This document shows positions 43,736-55,796 of a stretch of 61,877 nt of DNA, in pieces. The position numbers were made by a program, and so were the translations under genes. Positions within the stretch are counted from its first letter, which is position 1. Every line of letters starts with the position of its first letter. This DNA comes from Sphaeroforma sirkka (Eukaryota; Opisthokonta; Ichthyosporea; Ichthyophonida), in assembly GCA_001586965.3 (NCBI GenBank), contig LUCW03001430.1, forward strand, positions 1 to 61,877, given 5' to 3'. Under the pieces are notes generated by a model. That model had not been told where the DNA came from, made no database searches, and saw nothing but the letters and a program-made list of their open reading frames with translations.

Positions 43736-46700
43736 TTATTGTTGTTGTGCCGCTTTCTTCTTCTGCCGAGTTTGCTCGGCTTTGTGGTATGCCGCGATGT
43801 CATTCGGATCGTCAAAAGCTTCGGCTGACTCCCAAGTTGGATCACCATCCCGCCAGCGAACCAAGTATTCTGTATTCCCTGTGGAATCATTCTGTCTATG
43901 TCGAATGATGTAACGGAACGAGGAACTATCCTGCCACATATGATCTTCTAAAGGCTTTTCGGTGGCCTAGTCGGACATCCCATGCCGTAGGCAAAGATTC
44001 ACATAGCTTGCGAACTCCTTCGTGGATGTCTCTGTGTCTTCTCTCCGCTGCTCCCAGAACCTGAGGACGATATGGTGGCGACTTTGCATGCATCACTCCA
44101 ACTTCTTGAGTTATTAATTTAACAATCTTGTTCGAAAACTCGCCTCGCCTCCTCGTCTGATTGAATTTTCCTGGGAAAACCATGTTCCCCAAACACCTCC
44201 ATAAGTTTAGATGTCACCACTTCTGCTGACTTTGTGGCCGTTGCTCTCAATATCGAGTACCCCGTTGCTATATCCAAGACGTGCAATATATATCGATTTC
44301 CTGCTGCTGAAACTAGTGGCATTGGAATCATGTCGACTTGAATATGATCCCACGGATACTTTGCCGTTATATTAATCATCGGGTGAAATCCCTTTCGTAA
44401 CACCCTCTGTCCTAGACATGTGCGACAGTTTCTCCTAACTGTTTGTGCAAGTTCCAGAGCGTTAGGCCACAAATGTCCGTTCTGCTGTAGTTGAGCAACT
44501 GTATCTTCTGCTCTATGATGCCCAATCTCATGCTGACACAAGGTGAGCTGTGTGCGACGGCTTATCTCTTCCTCATCTGGAGAATCCGTCATGGCTACTT
44601 CCGAGATAGCGATCGATACTAGCCGAGACGTATCTAATGGGGTGACTTTCGATACTGAGGACGGTTCTGTATATCCCAATCGTGCTGAAAACGTCGCTGG
44701 AAGGCTGTAACCATTGCGTGGGCCTACTCTGGCAATGACTGTGTGACCCCATGGTGCCTTGCCACTCGCATACTTTCCGTATTTGAGGAAGGAGTGGGCT
44801 GTCCTTGGAACTAATACTGGGTCGCTTTGTAGAAGCGACTTGAATAACTGGAACCAAGGCTCGTGGGGCGCCCACGGTAGACACACCGTAGCTGTGGCCC
44901 TCTCTGATCGTATCTTGCGCAACATTCTATGGATTAATCTCCATGGTGGGTTCATCCATCCGTCTATATCCTTCCAACAATGTGCAAACGCTCCACCCCT
45001 GTCATCGTCGGTGTAGTAGCGTGGCAAATGATGGTCCTGATGCGAAGCAAAGACATCGACATTATTCTCACCCATAATCCGTTGCGCTTGCTCAAAGTAG
45101 TCTGGAAAAAAAAGTTGCCAACATTCTGCATATAGTACCTCCGGGTCCTCAGTCTCAACAGTTCCCTCATGAAGCCTAGACCACGCGTCTGGTATCACGT
45201 TCTTTATACCCGGGATGTGCGAGATAGTAAAATTGAAAGGCGCTATGATGTGATGCCATCGTTGTAGCATCGGATTCAGCTTTAGCTGTGTGTTCATATA
45301 CACCAAAGCCTTGTGATCAGTCAACACTGAAAAGCGTTGACCTTCGAGATGATCCCGGAAGTGTGTGAGACCATATACCAAGGCCAATAATTCCTTCATG
45401 GGTGTTGCGTAATTGCGCTGTGCTGCGTTGAGGGTCTTGCTGAAGAACATTAGGTATTGCTTCTTCCCTTCTATGGTCTGGAACAATGCACCTCCAATAC
45501 CGTAGTCGCTTGCATCCGTTTCGAGTTGTAAAGGTACTTCGTCGACGGGAAATTTCAACACTACTGCCTCAACTATGGCTTGCTTCATGGCATCCCAAGC
45601 TTGCTGGTGTCTCTGTTCCCACCTGTCTCCAATGATTTCCTTAGGCTTCAGTCTTACAAATTCCCGGAGTGGGGCAACTACCTCTGCAAAGTTTGGTAGG
45701 TGCTCGTGAAGAAAGTTGGCTAATCCCAAGGCCGATGCAATGTCTTTGTACTTCTTCGGGGTTGGCCAGTCAATGAGCTTGGCCTGCTTTTCATGGCAAA
45801 TATCAATTCCGGCCTTCGATACTCGCTTCCCTAGGATCATGACTTCTTTGACTGCAAAATGACATTTTGAAGGGTTTAGCTTGAAACTGTGGTACGTCAG
45901 CCGCCGAATGACCTCTTTCACTACTCGTACGTGTTCCTCGTAGTCATCTGTTGCTATTACGATGTCGTCCAGGTAGTGGTGTGCCGGAAGTCCTTGCAAT
46001 ATCACACTCAGTGTACGCTGAAACTGCTGCGTCAGTGTGTGTAGTCCAAATGGCGCTGATGTAAAGGAATACTGGCTTTTGCCATGTGTGAAACTGAATA
46101 GATACTGAGAATCAGGGTGAATTGGGAGTCGATGGTACGCTGCGGTTAGATCCAATGTCGTGTAATATCTCTTCCCTTTGATGTTACCAATGATGTCGTT
46201 GATACGGGGAATAATGAACTGATCCGCCGGTATTAATGCATTCACCGCTCTGAGGTCCAAACACACTCGCACTTTCTTTAGTTCTCCAGATTGAGTATAC
46301 TCTGGCACGGCGAGCAAGGGTAAGTTGACGGAAGTGGCTGTATCCCTTTGAACTATGACCAAATCTTGAATCCACTTCTGCACCTGTCTATCTACCCATG
46401 GTATCCATTTGTCTGCTACAAAGTTCCTTACTGCCTTCCGCATCCTTGCAGCTTGATCTGGTGTCACTGGCAATCTAACTTCGCCTCCTTCCAGTCTGCA
46501 CCTGTCCTTTTCTCGAATACCGTCATTGTCCCTCAGTTCCTTGTCTAGTTCCAGGCGAACACCGGTATCCTCGGTCAAATCTGGTGGTCGTCTCAACGGT
46601 ATTGGTTCCAATAGTTTGTCTAGCTCCGTTGGATCTATGGGTGAGAATGGCGATTGAAGGCCTCCCACGTATAGCCCTAAGCCAGGCATAAGATCCTGGC

Positions 46701-47070
46701 CTACGATCGCGTCGATAGCCGGTGGTAGATTCATTAGCTCGAAAGACTGTTCTGTGAGCTCTAGACCATATCGTACTGGAGTTTGTACGGTTGAGCCTAT
46801 TCGCCGTGTACGAAGACTACGATCAGCTAGGTATATATAGGATCCCTCCGGAGCCGACTTAATTTGCAATCCCCAATCGTGTGCGGATGTCGAATCAATG
46901 CAACTTCTGTTTGCCCCAGAATCCACTAACGCCCTGCATGTCTTACCGTTAATCAGGATGGATATGAATACTCGATTGTCCATTGAAAGTAATGGATCTT
47001 TGATCGATAGTATCACAGGTGTGCTAGACGGGAAAACTAAAGTTGCATCTACATCCGACACCCTTACGTC
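43736..47070 (-). pseudogene. pol: B2 Pol (980-codon open frame plus shifted integrase end)
   Basis: From 47061 to 44119 a single frame holds protease (LVDSGANRSCI), RT (CLDLRAVNALI, YTTLDLTAAYHRL, HHYLDDIVIATDDY), RNase H (ETDASDYGIGGALFQ, TDHKALVYM), the MTase-like domain (VDVFASHQDHHLPRYY, GWMNPPWRLIHRML), the finger HEIGHHRAED...CRTCL, integrase WDHIQVDMIP and the second-aspartate region. An insertion near 44150 then shifts the frame. The E-motif (PPYRPQVLGAAERRH) is at 44192-43926 in another frame. A deletion joins 'cggtggcc' to 'tagtcggacatccc' near 43970, removing integrase C-terminal codons. The chromodomain EYLVRWRDGDPTWESAEAF is at 43939-43736. Start: no ATG after the TAG. Confidence 0.93.
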
Positions 47071-47073
47071 CTA
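47071..47073 (-). promoter_or_regulatory. Single in-frame TAG separating gag from pol (B2), candidate readthrough site
   Basis: Coding strand: GAT CAG GAA TAG GAC GTA AGG (part shown). Gag ends GSDQE-stop and the same frame reads on as DVRVSDVDATLVF into protease. The stop differs from family A (TGA), but position, frame and downstream AGGGTGTC are shared. Confidence 0.85.
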
Positions 47074-49145
47074 TTCCTGATCGCTGCCTATGGTTTCCCA
47101 CGTTGCATCCTCTTCTAACTCACCCTGTTCGATTTCGTCTGGGTGTGCCAGTATGGAAGCAATGTGTGTGTCTGTAGGCGTGGTCTCCTCCTGCTCCGTT
47201 TGCTGGTCGTCCGAGTCTGTTAGAGCCGTAATGGTGTTGACCGCGGGCAAACTCTTATCGAAGGATACGCCTTGCTTAAATCCTCGGCCCGAGCTGGATG
47301 TGAATCCAACCCTTTTGTTCGACTGGTAGTGCTTGCAGGATGATATATGCCTGAAACTGGGTGGGGCACCCGCTCTGCACGCGTAACACGTGGTGGTCGT
47401 AGACGTGCTTGTGCGTTGTGTGCTGCCTCCTCCTGTATTCGTATTCAAATTACGATCTCGTTGTTGGGCTGGAAACTGTCTACGCCTATCCCCACATTCA
47501 TCTGTGTCCGTACCCGTTGTCTGAGGATGGCATCGGTTTCTTGTATGTCTGGATTTAAAATGCGGAGAAGGTCTTCAGTCTCCAGGTGGTCCCAACCTAT
47601 GTGGTGTTGTAGCGTGCGTTCATACGTCATATTACCTGTCAGGTCCTCGAGGGCCTGTATGAGGCAGTGATTAAGCAACCGCTTAGGAAAGTCCTTGCCC
47701 TTATCTGCTCGCTCCCAGGCTCTCTTGTGAACTTCCACAATCTTGTTCAAATGTTCCCTGGCTGACTCTACACCCTTGGTGCGGGGATTACCCTTCGCCA
47801 ACTTCTTAAAGGTAGGGTCTACGGTGGCCTTGCTCTCATGTTGACAGATTTGGTCTATGACCTGTTCCGCCGGATATACCCTCAGCTCATTATGGTTGTC
47901 ACGGAGATAGTCAATTGTGGCCTTTGCTGCCTTAAAATGTATGAGTACCTTATAGAACCAACGTACCATCCACGACTCATCTAGTCCTGAGACATGGGCG
48001 TTCTTCAGTGCCTCTTCTAGCGCCCCTCGTGTGTCTCTATCGGCTGTGCTGCTTAATTGATAACGGTCTAAAGGCCAATCGGGCCATGTCCGTGGCTCCG
48101 GAGCTCTGTTCTTCCTGATAGCTTCCAATTGAGTATTCAACGCTCCTTTCAACGTATCGATCGTGGACGTTAGTAATGTACATCTTGGGACATCGTAGTT
48201 TCCCTGTGCTCGACAAAGTTCATCCACAAAGAAGGATATCTTCCCTTCGAGGCGTTGACACATGGCTCGGCGATGCTCGTTCCACTGCGCTGGTGTCATG
48301 ATCGGCTCTCTCGCCTGTTCGTCTTTGTGCGGTCGTTTTCTGCTGCCATGAACATTACCGTCGTCGACATCACTAGACTTGCGCTTACCGTCGTCGACGT
48401 CACTATACTTGCGCTTACCGTCGTCAACGTAACTAGCCTTGCGCATATCCTGTATCGATCGCGCGAAGTCTCGGTGCTGTCGGCTGAGTTCCCATCGTCT
48501 ACGTAGTTGTTTTCGTTCGGCTTCCCTACGATAATCCCCATGTGGGTCGCTCAAATATTGCTCTAGCTGTCGGCCCCTGATTTCGTCAGAGTTTTGCTGA
48601 CGAGTGCCCGTGGCCCACCCTGACATATTTCTATGCCGTTGGACTTGTCGTTCATCCCCGTTGCCTGCGAGGGAATCCTGACTTGCACTGGTAAAACTCC
48701 CCGATCGAGTTCGCTTTCGAGTGAAATCTCGTTCAGGTGCTCGGTGAAAAGGCTGCCATGAATACGGTCTATCACCCGCTGAATGAATGCCCGAAGGACC
48801 TCGGACATTGGCTACCCTGTGTCGCTCAGCTGCTGGTTCAGCAGACTTTGAACGACTAGTATGCCTAATCACAAATTGCACCTCACTGTCTTCTGGATCT
48901 GCTCTCCCTCTTGCCGATAAGCGAGACCCGTGCCCCAACTGATGTCGCCTGCTTGCTGCCTGGCCCACGTCTTGGTCTGTCTGTTCATGTCGCGGTTGTT
49001 CATCTCTTCGACGCGATGCTACTGTCTGGCGCGAAGAAGCTGTGCCTCCTTGGTGGGTCTGCTCGAAATCTGACAAAGATCTCTGGGTTGCTTTGCCGTC
49101 GCGACGAGTGCGTCGAGGGCTACGGGGTGTTGGACGCATAGGCAT
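47074..49145 (-). pseudogene. gag: B2 Gag (one frame shift)
   Basis: ATG at 49145 (MPMRPTPRSPRRTRRD). The N-terminal half is basic and Gln/Arg-rich with three 10-residue repeats (SDVDDGKRKY type, 48355-48450). The capsid-like core is homologous to A: RTWPDWPLDRYQL, GLDESWMVRWFYKVL, HESKATVDPTFKKLAKG, MTYERTLQHHIGW. One nucleotide is out of step near 47490; the rest (47448-47071) has the finger CYACRAGAPPSFRHISSC and the acidic tail. It was probably functional until recently. Confidence 0.9.
48355..48450 (-). repeat. 30-bp coding minisatellite in B2 gag
   Basis: Three copies of ACTTGCGCTTACCGTCGTCG (plus strand) at a 30-bp period, encoding D-D-G-K-R-K-Y/S-S-D-V. In-frame, so length variation would be tolerated. 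Confidence 0.88.
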
Positions 49146-49260
49146 CTTGATGTTAAGACTTCGATGTATGGCTTTGTGTTGTTGATGAATAGTTGGTCCA
49201 GATTGAAGGAGTGTCGGCTATTATATAATAGTTGACTTCAGCCATTTGTGTTACACACTT

Positions 49261-49910
49261 TCTTCCGCCGTTCTCCTCTCGTGATACCAAAATAGCTAAT
49301 TATCATTGAATCATGTTGATGTCTACAAGGTCTGCTTGCGGGTCCCGAAAACTCGTTGCGCTCGAATACACCTTGCTCCTTGATGATTGCTAATCATTTT
49401 GTTTGGGTTTGTTTGTTGCAGTACTCGTTTTGCTCTCCTTTGCTCTCTATAGGAGTAATTAAGAGTTGCTGATAGACTCGAAGCGTGTTCAATGATCAAC
49501 CGCCTGTCGTGTTCTAGCGTTCTGAATGCTCCTTTAATCCAACCTTCGGACCACTGTACTCCAACATCAATCAAATCCGAGGCCTGCAGCCAGGAAGTTC
49601 AGGTCAAGGTTCCCAAGAATAACCTTGAAGCCCAAGGTAGTTACATCGGTTATGAAGTTGGAAAACCAAAACAAATTCCTTATTCAAACCAACTTGAGTG
49701 TACTTGCACGATGCCTGATAAGTGCTGTCTACTTTTGCATGTACTATTTCTTCTGTACTTTGCAAAGAGTCCGCTGCATCTTGACGATTCGCCTTATACG
49801 TCGGTGATAACGTTCTCCTTAGTTTTCACCAACAATCATACAACCGTACCAGGCTATGTTGGTCCTACGGCTGATTCACTTACGTTGACTTCCAAACTCT
49901 CTAGAATGGA

Positions 49911-49943
<33 letters not shown>

Positions 49944-50489
49944 CGAAAATGTATTCTGTCTTGTAACATCGGTAAATATGTCTTCTAGTTGTGTGTTGGT
50001 CGTGGGTTCGATACCCCCCCCCGTGATATATATTTTTCCTATGCTTTGGTGACCATCGAAGTTCGCGCATGCAACGATGGCGAACATTCGACTCGAGATA
50101 TTTTCGAAAAATCGATCTTCTAACCATGCCAGTCTTTTCGTCTAGCCAATTGATTACCAAAACTTGCTCGCCGTAGTTGATATTTGTTGAAAATACGAGT
50201 TGAAATCGCATTTTTTCTGTCTCAGTTTCTCCCAAACTGTGCCTTAGCTCCTCTTCTGCATTGCTACCTGTCTCACGCGCGCTTAATTCACACGTTTCCA
50301 TTCTACGTCGCCTGACACTGTCGATTCTACATTGCTACCTGCTTTTCTTGATCACCTCTATCTGCCCTTTGTCGTCTGTACTTCAAAGGATACAGCCACT
50401 TCTGCCACTATCCCTTCTCGCCGTGCCAGAATTACGTTTTCAATCTAAGAACTAAAGATGTGTGCGGTGTGTTGTTTGGACTAGAGCGG
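49261..50489. other. No gene recognised; (TA)n and a tRNA-like B-box
   Basis: The 186-codon plus frame 49492-50052 runs through a (TA)n tract and has no domain. At 50003-50022 the sequence GGTCGTGGGTTCGATACC matches the internal B-box/T-arm consensus (GGTTCGANNCC), followed by a C run. No matching A-box or cloverleaf is visible, so a SINE or tRNA-derived scrap is possible but unproven. Confidence 0.3.
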
Positions 50490-50575
50490 TCAAATACATG
50501 CATTAATACCTGAGCCTCAGGGAGACTCAGTAGGACAGGAGAAGTATCAACGTATTTTGATGTGATTTTACATTT
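50490..50575 (+). repeat. Decayed family B LTR tail (plus orientation)
   Basis: CCTGAGCCTCAGGGAGACTC then 'agtagg' and GTATTTTGATGTGATTTTAC resemble the end of the B LTR read in plus orientation, with an internal change of about 15 bp. It precedes plus-oriented B3 but is separated from it by about 180 bp of unmatched sequence. Confidence 0.6.
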
Positions 50576-50759
50576 TACGACTAGTTACTTTAGGTGATTC
50601 TTATCTCGCAGTGGACGGAGAAGTACCATCGACTCCCAAGGAGCTTGTTCGACAGGAGCAAGTCTTCCGAGCACAGGAGAGTTGATTCCTCAGAACCGGA
50701 TAGCCGAAAGAGCTTGCAAACTACGACAGGGAGCAAAGTCTTCGAGCACATAAGTGAAA

Positions 50760-52824
50760 AGAAATGCCAGTATTCCTTTTGCTCGGTTTGATACGTTTCT
50801 GATTTTCATATATATATATATATATACACATGACGCACTATACTGACGCAGTTTACATCAGCGACTACACACACTGAGTTTCAGCGTGAGTGTATATTGC
50901 AAGGACTTCCGGCACACCACTACCTGGACGACATCGTAATAGCAACAGATGACTACGAGGAACACGTACGAGTAGTGAAAGAGGTCATTCGGCGGCTGAC
51001 GTACCACAGTTTCAAGCTAAACCCTTCAAAATGTCATTTTGCAGTCAAAGAAGTCATGATCCTAGGGAAGCGAGTATCGAAGGCCGGAATTGATATTTGC
51101 CATGAAAAGCAGGCCAAGCTCATTGACTGGCCAACCCCGAAGAAGTACAAAGACATTGCATCGGCCTTGGGATTAGCTAACTTTCTTCACGAGCACCTAC
51201 CAAACTTTGCAGAGGTAGTTGCCCCACTCCGGGAATTTGTAAGACTGAAGCCTAAGGAAATCATTGGAGACAGGTGGGAACAGAGACACCAGCAAGCTTG
51301 GGATGCCATGAAGCAAGCCATAGTTGAGGCAGTAGTGTTGAAATTTCCCGTCGACGAAGTACCTTTACAACTCGAAACGGATGCAAGCGACTACGGTATT
51401 GGAGGTGCATTGTTCCAGACCATAGAAGGGAAGAAGCAATACCTAATGTTCTTCAGCAAGACCCTCAACGCAGCACAGCGCAATTACGCAACACCCATGA
51501 AGGAATTATTGGCCTTGGTATATGGTCTCACACACTTCCGGGATCATCTCGAAGGTCAACGCTTTTCAGTGTTGACTGATCACAAGGCTTTGGTGTATAT
51601 GAACACACAGCTAAAGCTGAATCAGATGCTACAACGATGGCATCACATCATAGCGCCTTTCAATTTTACTATCTCGCACATCCCGGGTATAAAGAACGTG
51701 CTACCAGACGCGTGGTCTAGGCTTCATGAGGGAACTGTCGAGACTGAGGACCCGGAGATACTATATGCAGAATGTTGGCAACTTTTCCAGACTACTTTGA
51801 GCAAGCGCAACGGATAATGGGTGGATAATGTCGATGTCTTTGCTTCGCAACAGGATCATCATTTGCCACGCTACTACACCGACGATGACAGGGGTGGAGC
51901 GTTTGCACATTGTTGGAAAGATATAGACGGATGGATGAACCCACCATGGAGATTAATCCATAGAATGTTGCGCAAGATACGATCAGAGAGGGCCATAGCT
52001 ACGGTGTGTCTACCGTGGGCGCCCCACGAGCCTTGGTTCCAGTTATTCAAGTCGCTTCTACAAAGAGACCCAGTATTAGTTCCAAGGACAGCCCACTCCT
52101 TCCTCAAATACGGAAAGTATGCGAGTGGCAAGACACCATGGGGTCACACAGTCATTGCCAGAGTAGGCCCACGCAATGGTTACAGCCTTCCAGTGACGTC
52201 TTCAGCATGATTGGGATATGCCAAACCGTCCTCAGTATCGAAAGTCACCCCATTAGATACGTCTCGGCTAGTATCGACCGCTACCTCGGAAGTAGCCATG
52301 ACGGATTCTCCAGGTGAGGGAGAGATAAGCCGTTGCACACAGCTCACCTTGTGTCAGCATGAGATTGGGCATAATAGAGCAGAAGAGCAGAGGATACAGT
52401 TGCTCAACTTTGTGGCCTAATGCTCTAGAACTTGCACAAACAGTTAGAAGGAACTGTCGCACATGTCTAGGACAGAGGGTGTTACGAAAGGGATTTCACC
52501 CGATGATTCATATAACGGCAAAGTATCCGTGGGATCATATTCAAGTCGACATGATTCCAATGCCACTAGTTTCAGCAACAGGAAATCGATATATATTGCA
52601 CGTCTTAGATACAGCAACGGGGTACTCGATATTACGAGCAACGGACACAAAGTCAGCAGAAGTGGTGACATCGAAACTTATGGAGGTGTTTGGGGAACAT
52701 GGTTTTCCCAGGAAAATCCAATCAGACGAGGGAGGCGAGTTCTCGAACAAGATTGTTAAACTAATAACTCAAGAAGTTGGAGTGATGTATGCGAAGTCGC
52801 CACCATATCGTCCTCAGGTCCTGG
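50760..52824 (+). pseudogene. pol: Family B copy B3: RT to integrase fragment
   Basis: A degenerate start (gccagtattcctttt, tttcagcgtgagtg) leads into a clean frame 50897-51817 with HHYLDDIVIATDDY, ETDASDYGIGGALFQ and TDHKALVYM. The MTase-like region is at 51821-52210 (VDVFASQQDHHLPRYY, WMNPPW). A scrambled patch at 52380-52420 is followed by integrase 52426-52824 (WDHIQVDMIP, IQSDEGGEFSNK, SPPYRPQVL). The copy stops exactly at the copia C1 LTR (52825). Near-identical to B2, in inverted orientation. Confidence 0.88.
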
Positions 52825-53275
52825 TGTGAATTTTTCAACTCTGTGAAAGTGCTCTTTATTTACTTTTGTATTCCGTATTTATACTATTTTTCGTCAAAAT
52901 TGAACGGCCCTTTCGGCTCGAAAATTTCCTTTGCCAAAGAAATTCCAACGGACGTGCGCGATCTATTTTTAGATTCCATCTCTAAAAATACAAACACAAT
53001 TTCTTCAAATACACTTAAACTTCTAAGACTCATAACTCAGTGAATATTCACTCAAACAACTTGAATAAGGTGTCATATGAAAGGGAAACCCATTTCCTAT
53101 CAAATGACACCTGTAACAAAATTATACATTTAATAGGTCAAACACAATCGGTCTACGAAATACATTCGTAAACACAACATACAAAAAACATCGTTAGATA
53201 ACCGGTTCCTCGATGGACTAGGTCTGAGTCCAACACTTAAACATCATTCACCTTTGACAATATGATTTTTCTACA
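52825..53275 (-). repeat. C1 3' LTR
   Basis: 451 bp, TGTGAATTTTTCAACTC...GATTTTTCTACA on the plus strand; next bases CTCCCCCAT are the polypurine complement. Confidence 0.93.
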
Positions 53276-53336
53276 CTCCCCCATGGACGTAAGACATAGT
53301 CATCGGACATCATTCGATATGTATCTCCCCCACAAA

Positions 53337-54092
53337 CTAGCCACAACGACAAAGAGATGTAGACACGACAGCACATCGGTAGCAGCGGCGTTTCATCATA
53401 TGACTTCGGTGCTTCACGAAAGCAACCTTAGGCAATGCATTGGTCAAGGCATCAGCAACCATCAACTCAGACCGGCAGTCCTCCAATGAGATGATCTTCT
53501 TTGCGCATAACTCTCGCACATAATGATATTTGATATCAATATGCTTACTGCGCTTGGTGGTCAATTCCTCAGCCATCTTCTTAGCAGTCTGATTGTCCTC
53601 GTAACAAACTACAGATTGATCAGAGGCTCGTCCTAGCTCAGATAGCAAATTCAAAGCAGTTTTTACGTCACGGCAAGACTCTACAAGACTGACATACTCT
53701 GCCTCAGAAGTACTTAGGGTGACAAGTGTCTGACGGCGCGCCCCCCAGTAGACTGGGGCATTTGTGATGAATACCAGATAGCCAGAACGAGATCGCTTGT
53801 CTTTCTCGCCCCCATAGCTTGCATCGGCATACGCACAAAGTTTCAAGTCGTTCCCGGCTTCATAGAAGATTCCCCAGTGTTTGGTAGCCTCCAAGTATCC
53901 GCACAGATTTCTTGCGGCAGCCTCTCTCGCCTTAGTCGGCTGGTCAAGGTATCGGCTCAGTGAACTTGTCGCAAAAGCAATATCAGGACGCGTACCCACA
54001 GCTGCAAACATAAGGGAACCTATGATACCACGGTAGTCTGAATCCTGCACCAATGTACCAGGCCGATTCACGTCGAAAGATGTACTCATAGG
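53337..54092 (-). pseudogene. pol: C1 RT end and RNase H
   Basis: Open frame of 250 codons: DYRGIIGSLMFAAVGTRPDI, YADASYGG (catalytic Asp of copia RNase H), STSEAEYVSL, YEDNQTAKKM and KHIDIKYHYVRE, all in family order. The N-terminal side joins linker sequence at about 54093 with RT missing. The C-terminal tail (MMKRRCYRCAVVS) is atypical. Confidence 0.9.
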
Positions 54093-54663
54093 TGTACTAG
54101 CCCTCCCTTCGCGGGGACATCATGTCATTGGCTCGGTCGCGTGTACGATCTACGCGGGGTTTCAATCGCCTGCCACCTCTCGTAGGTGTCTGCTTACCAG
54201 GCAAATCACGTTTCTGGTGATTGAGTGGGCGGCGAGCATAACCAGGATGCTCACCGGGTCCTGATTCATCACCTCCATCAGTAGATGATTCATCCATAGT
54301 GACATCATCGTCGGCGGCATCATCCATGGGATCATCTCCATCACTATCCGTATCTGATTCTGACGCTAAAGTATCCTTGTTGCCATCACTTGCTCCTACT
54401 TCATCGTCAATACTATCATCGTCACCCTCGGAATTATTGACTTTGACCCTTTCAACGTGACTGGCAATCGTGGGCTCAAGGCGATAATCTCGACTATTCA
54501 CAACACGCTTTGTCTCTAGGTTGTAAATTCGCATACTGCCGCCAACAGTATTAAGGCTAGGACCTAGTAAAATACCTTCCTGACCCTTCTTGTCGAATTT
54601 CTTGTTATGTTTTCCGGTCAAGAAATATACTTTCGCACCAAAAGGAATTGTTGTCTGCGACAA
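54093..54663 (-). pseudogene. pol: C1 integrase C-terminus and acidic linker
   Basis: GAKVYFLTGKHNKKFDKKGQ, EGILLGPS, RVVNSRDYRLEP, then an Asp/Glu/Ser-rich linker (DSDGDDPMDDAADDD) and a basic end RRLKPRVDRTRDRAND. This is the usual region between integrase and RT. Confidence 0.88.
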
Positions 54664-55796
54664 ATCAGGTTTAACTCCTGACTATAGTTCCGCCCGCGAC
54701 TTAGCACCACCTCGTTGTGGCATTACGTTGATCAACCAACAAGCATAGGTAACCGCTTCAAGCCAAAACTCATCGCCCAGTCCAGCCTGCAGTAGAAGAA
54801 CCCGGGCCATCTCGATTAGGGTTCGATGTGCACGCTCACATCTTTCATTATGTTCAGGAGTACGTGCTGCCGTCAAACTCTGCTTTATGCCTCTTGCTGA
54901 TAGCATAGACTTCCAAGTCTCGTTGACAAACTCGCCCCTCTATCACTATGAGCCTTCTTCGGGAATCGCTTCAACACTGCAAATTCAGTGTCCAGCAAGT
55001 GACGCATTGCAGCAGTCGCATCACTCTTTTGCTTCAGGCCCAAACACCAGTAGTGGTCCGTTGCATCGTCAAGAACCTGGAGACCGAATTGTTTTCCAGT
55101 GAGTGACGGTGTCTTCGAGGTCTCGAAGAAGATATCTACGTACAGCTTCGATCCCGGAACTTCTAGAACCACAGATTTATGTTTACCCTTCGACCCGACC
55201 AACTTGCGAGTAATTCTGGCCCGTGTCATCTTGCCCTGCACGCAAGCTCTACAGAAGGGAAGCTTCTCACCCCCAACGTCTGGCAACTTTCTCCATTCCT
55301 GCGCAAACCATTGTCTCTTTCATCAGTTCCAAGCTTACATGGCCAAGTCTATGATGCCACATAAGCATATCTGCTTCACCATCATCGGATGCCACAAGGG
55401 CCTTATCTTCATCGATAATCTTTATACCCGAATGTGCTCGGTTGACGGGCGACTTCAGATCCTTCAGGGAAACGATGTATAGCCCTTGTCAACCGTTGCT
55501 TTCACCAAACCACCCTGCGGATCAAATAATGTGCAGTCGTTCTTCTCGCACGTCGCCTTCCAGCCGTTCTTAACAAGCTGTCGTACGGATAAAAGTTGAA
55601 CACCCGCCTTAGGAATGAGAAGAGCTAAACCAGTCTCAGGACAGCCGCGCAACTCTCCTCACCATCTGCATGCAGTTTAGTGTTGCCAAGCCCGGTCAAT
55701 CGCTTGTTAGAGGGTCTCACTGCAGACAGAGCATCCTCCAATACAACAACATGCTTGCTGGCACCTGTGTCAACCACAAGCTCGTTAGCAGATAAG
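54664..55796 (-). pseudogene. pol: C1 protease (second half), pre-integrase and integrase core
   Basis: Coding order from 55796 leftwards: LVVDTGASKHVVVLEDA (protease Asp), GLGNTKLHADG, then LIPKAGVQLLSVRQLVKNGW (pre-integrase), FCRACVQGKMTRARI (zinc/basic), SKLYVDIF (D1), KKAHSDRG (D2) and TPEHNERCERAHRTLIEMAR (E). Frame breaks lie near 55660, 55300, 55120 and 54930. It encodes the enzymes that cut the polyprotein and integrate cDNA. Confidence 0.88.

Larger units (their letters stand above)
43141..49260 (-). mobile_element. Ty3/gypsy chromovirus, family B, copy B2 (best copy; 5' LTR not found)
   Basis: 3' LTR 43141-43319, polypurine tract, 3' UTR with short repeats, pol 43736-47070, TAG 47071-47073, gag to ATG 49145. 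The leader continues right, but no minus-oriented 5' LTR is seen before 50.5 kb. Damage consists of a deletion of about 470 bp in integrase, a short insertion near 44145-44160 and one frame shift in gag near 47490. Confidence 0.92.

Noticed and set aside
50003..50022. tRNA gene
   Set aside because: Only a B-box-like T-arm is visible; no acceptor stem, D-arm or A-box could be paired.
49492..50052. 186-codon plus-strand frame
   Set aside because: Runs through a (TA)n tract, no domain, no splice or start support.
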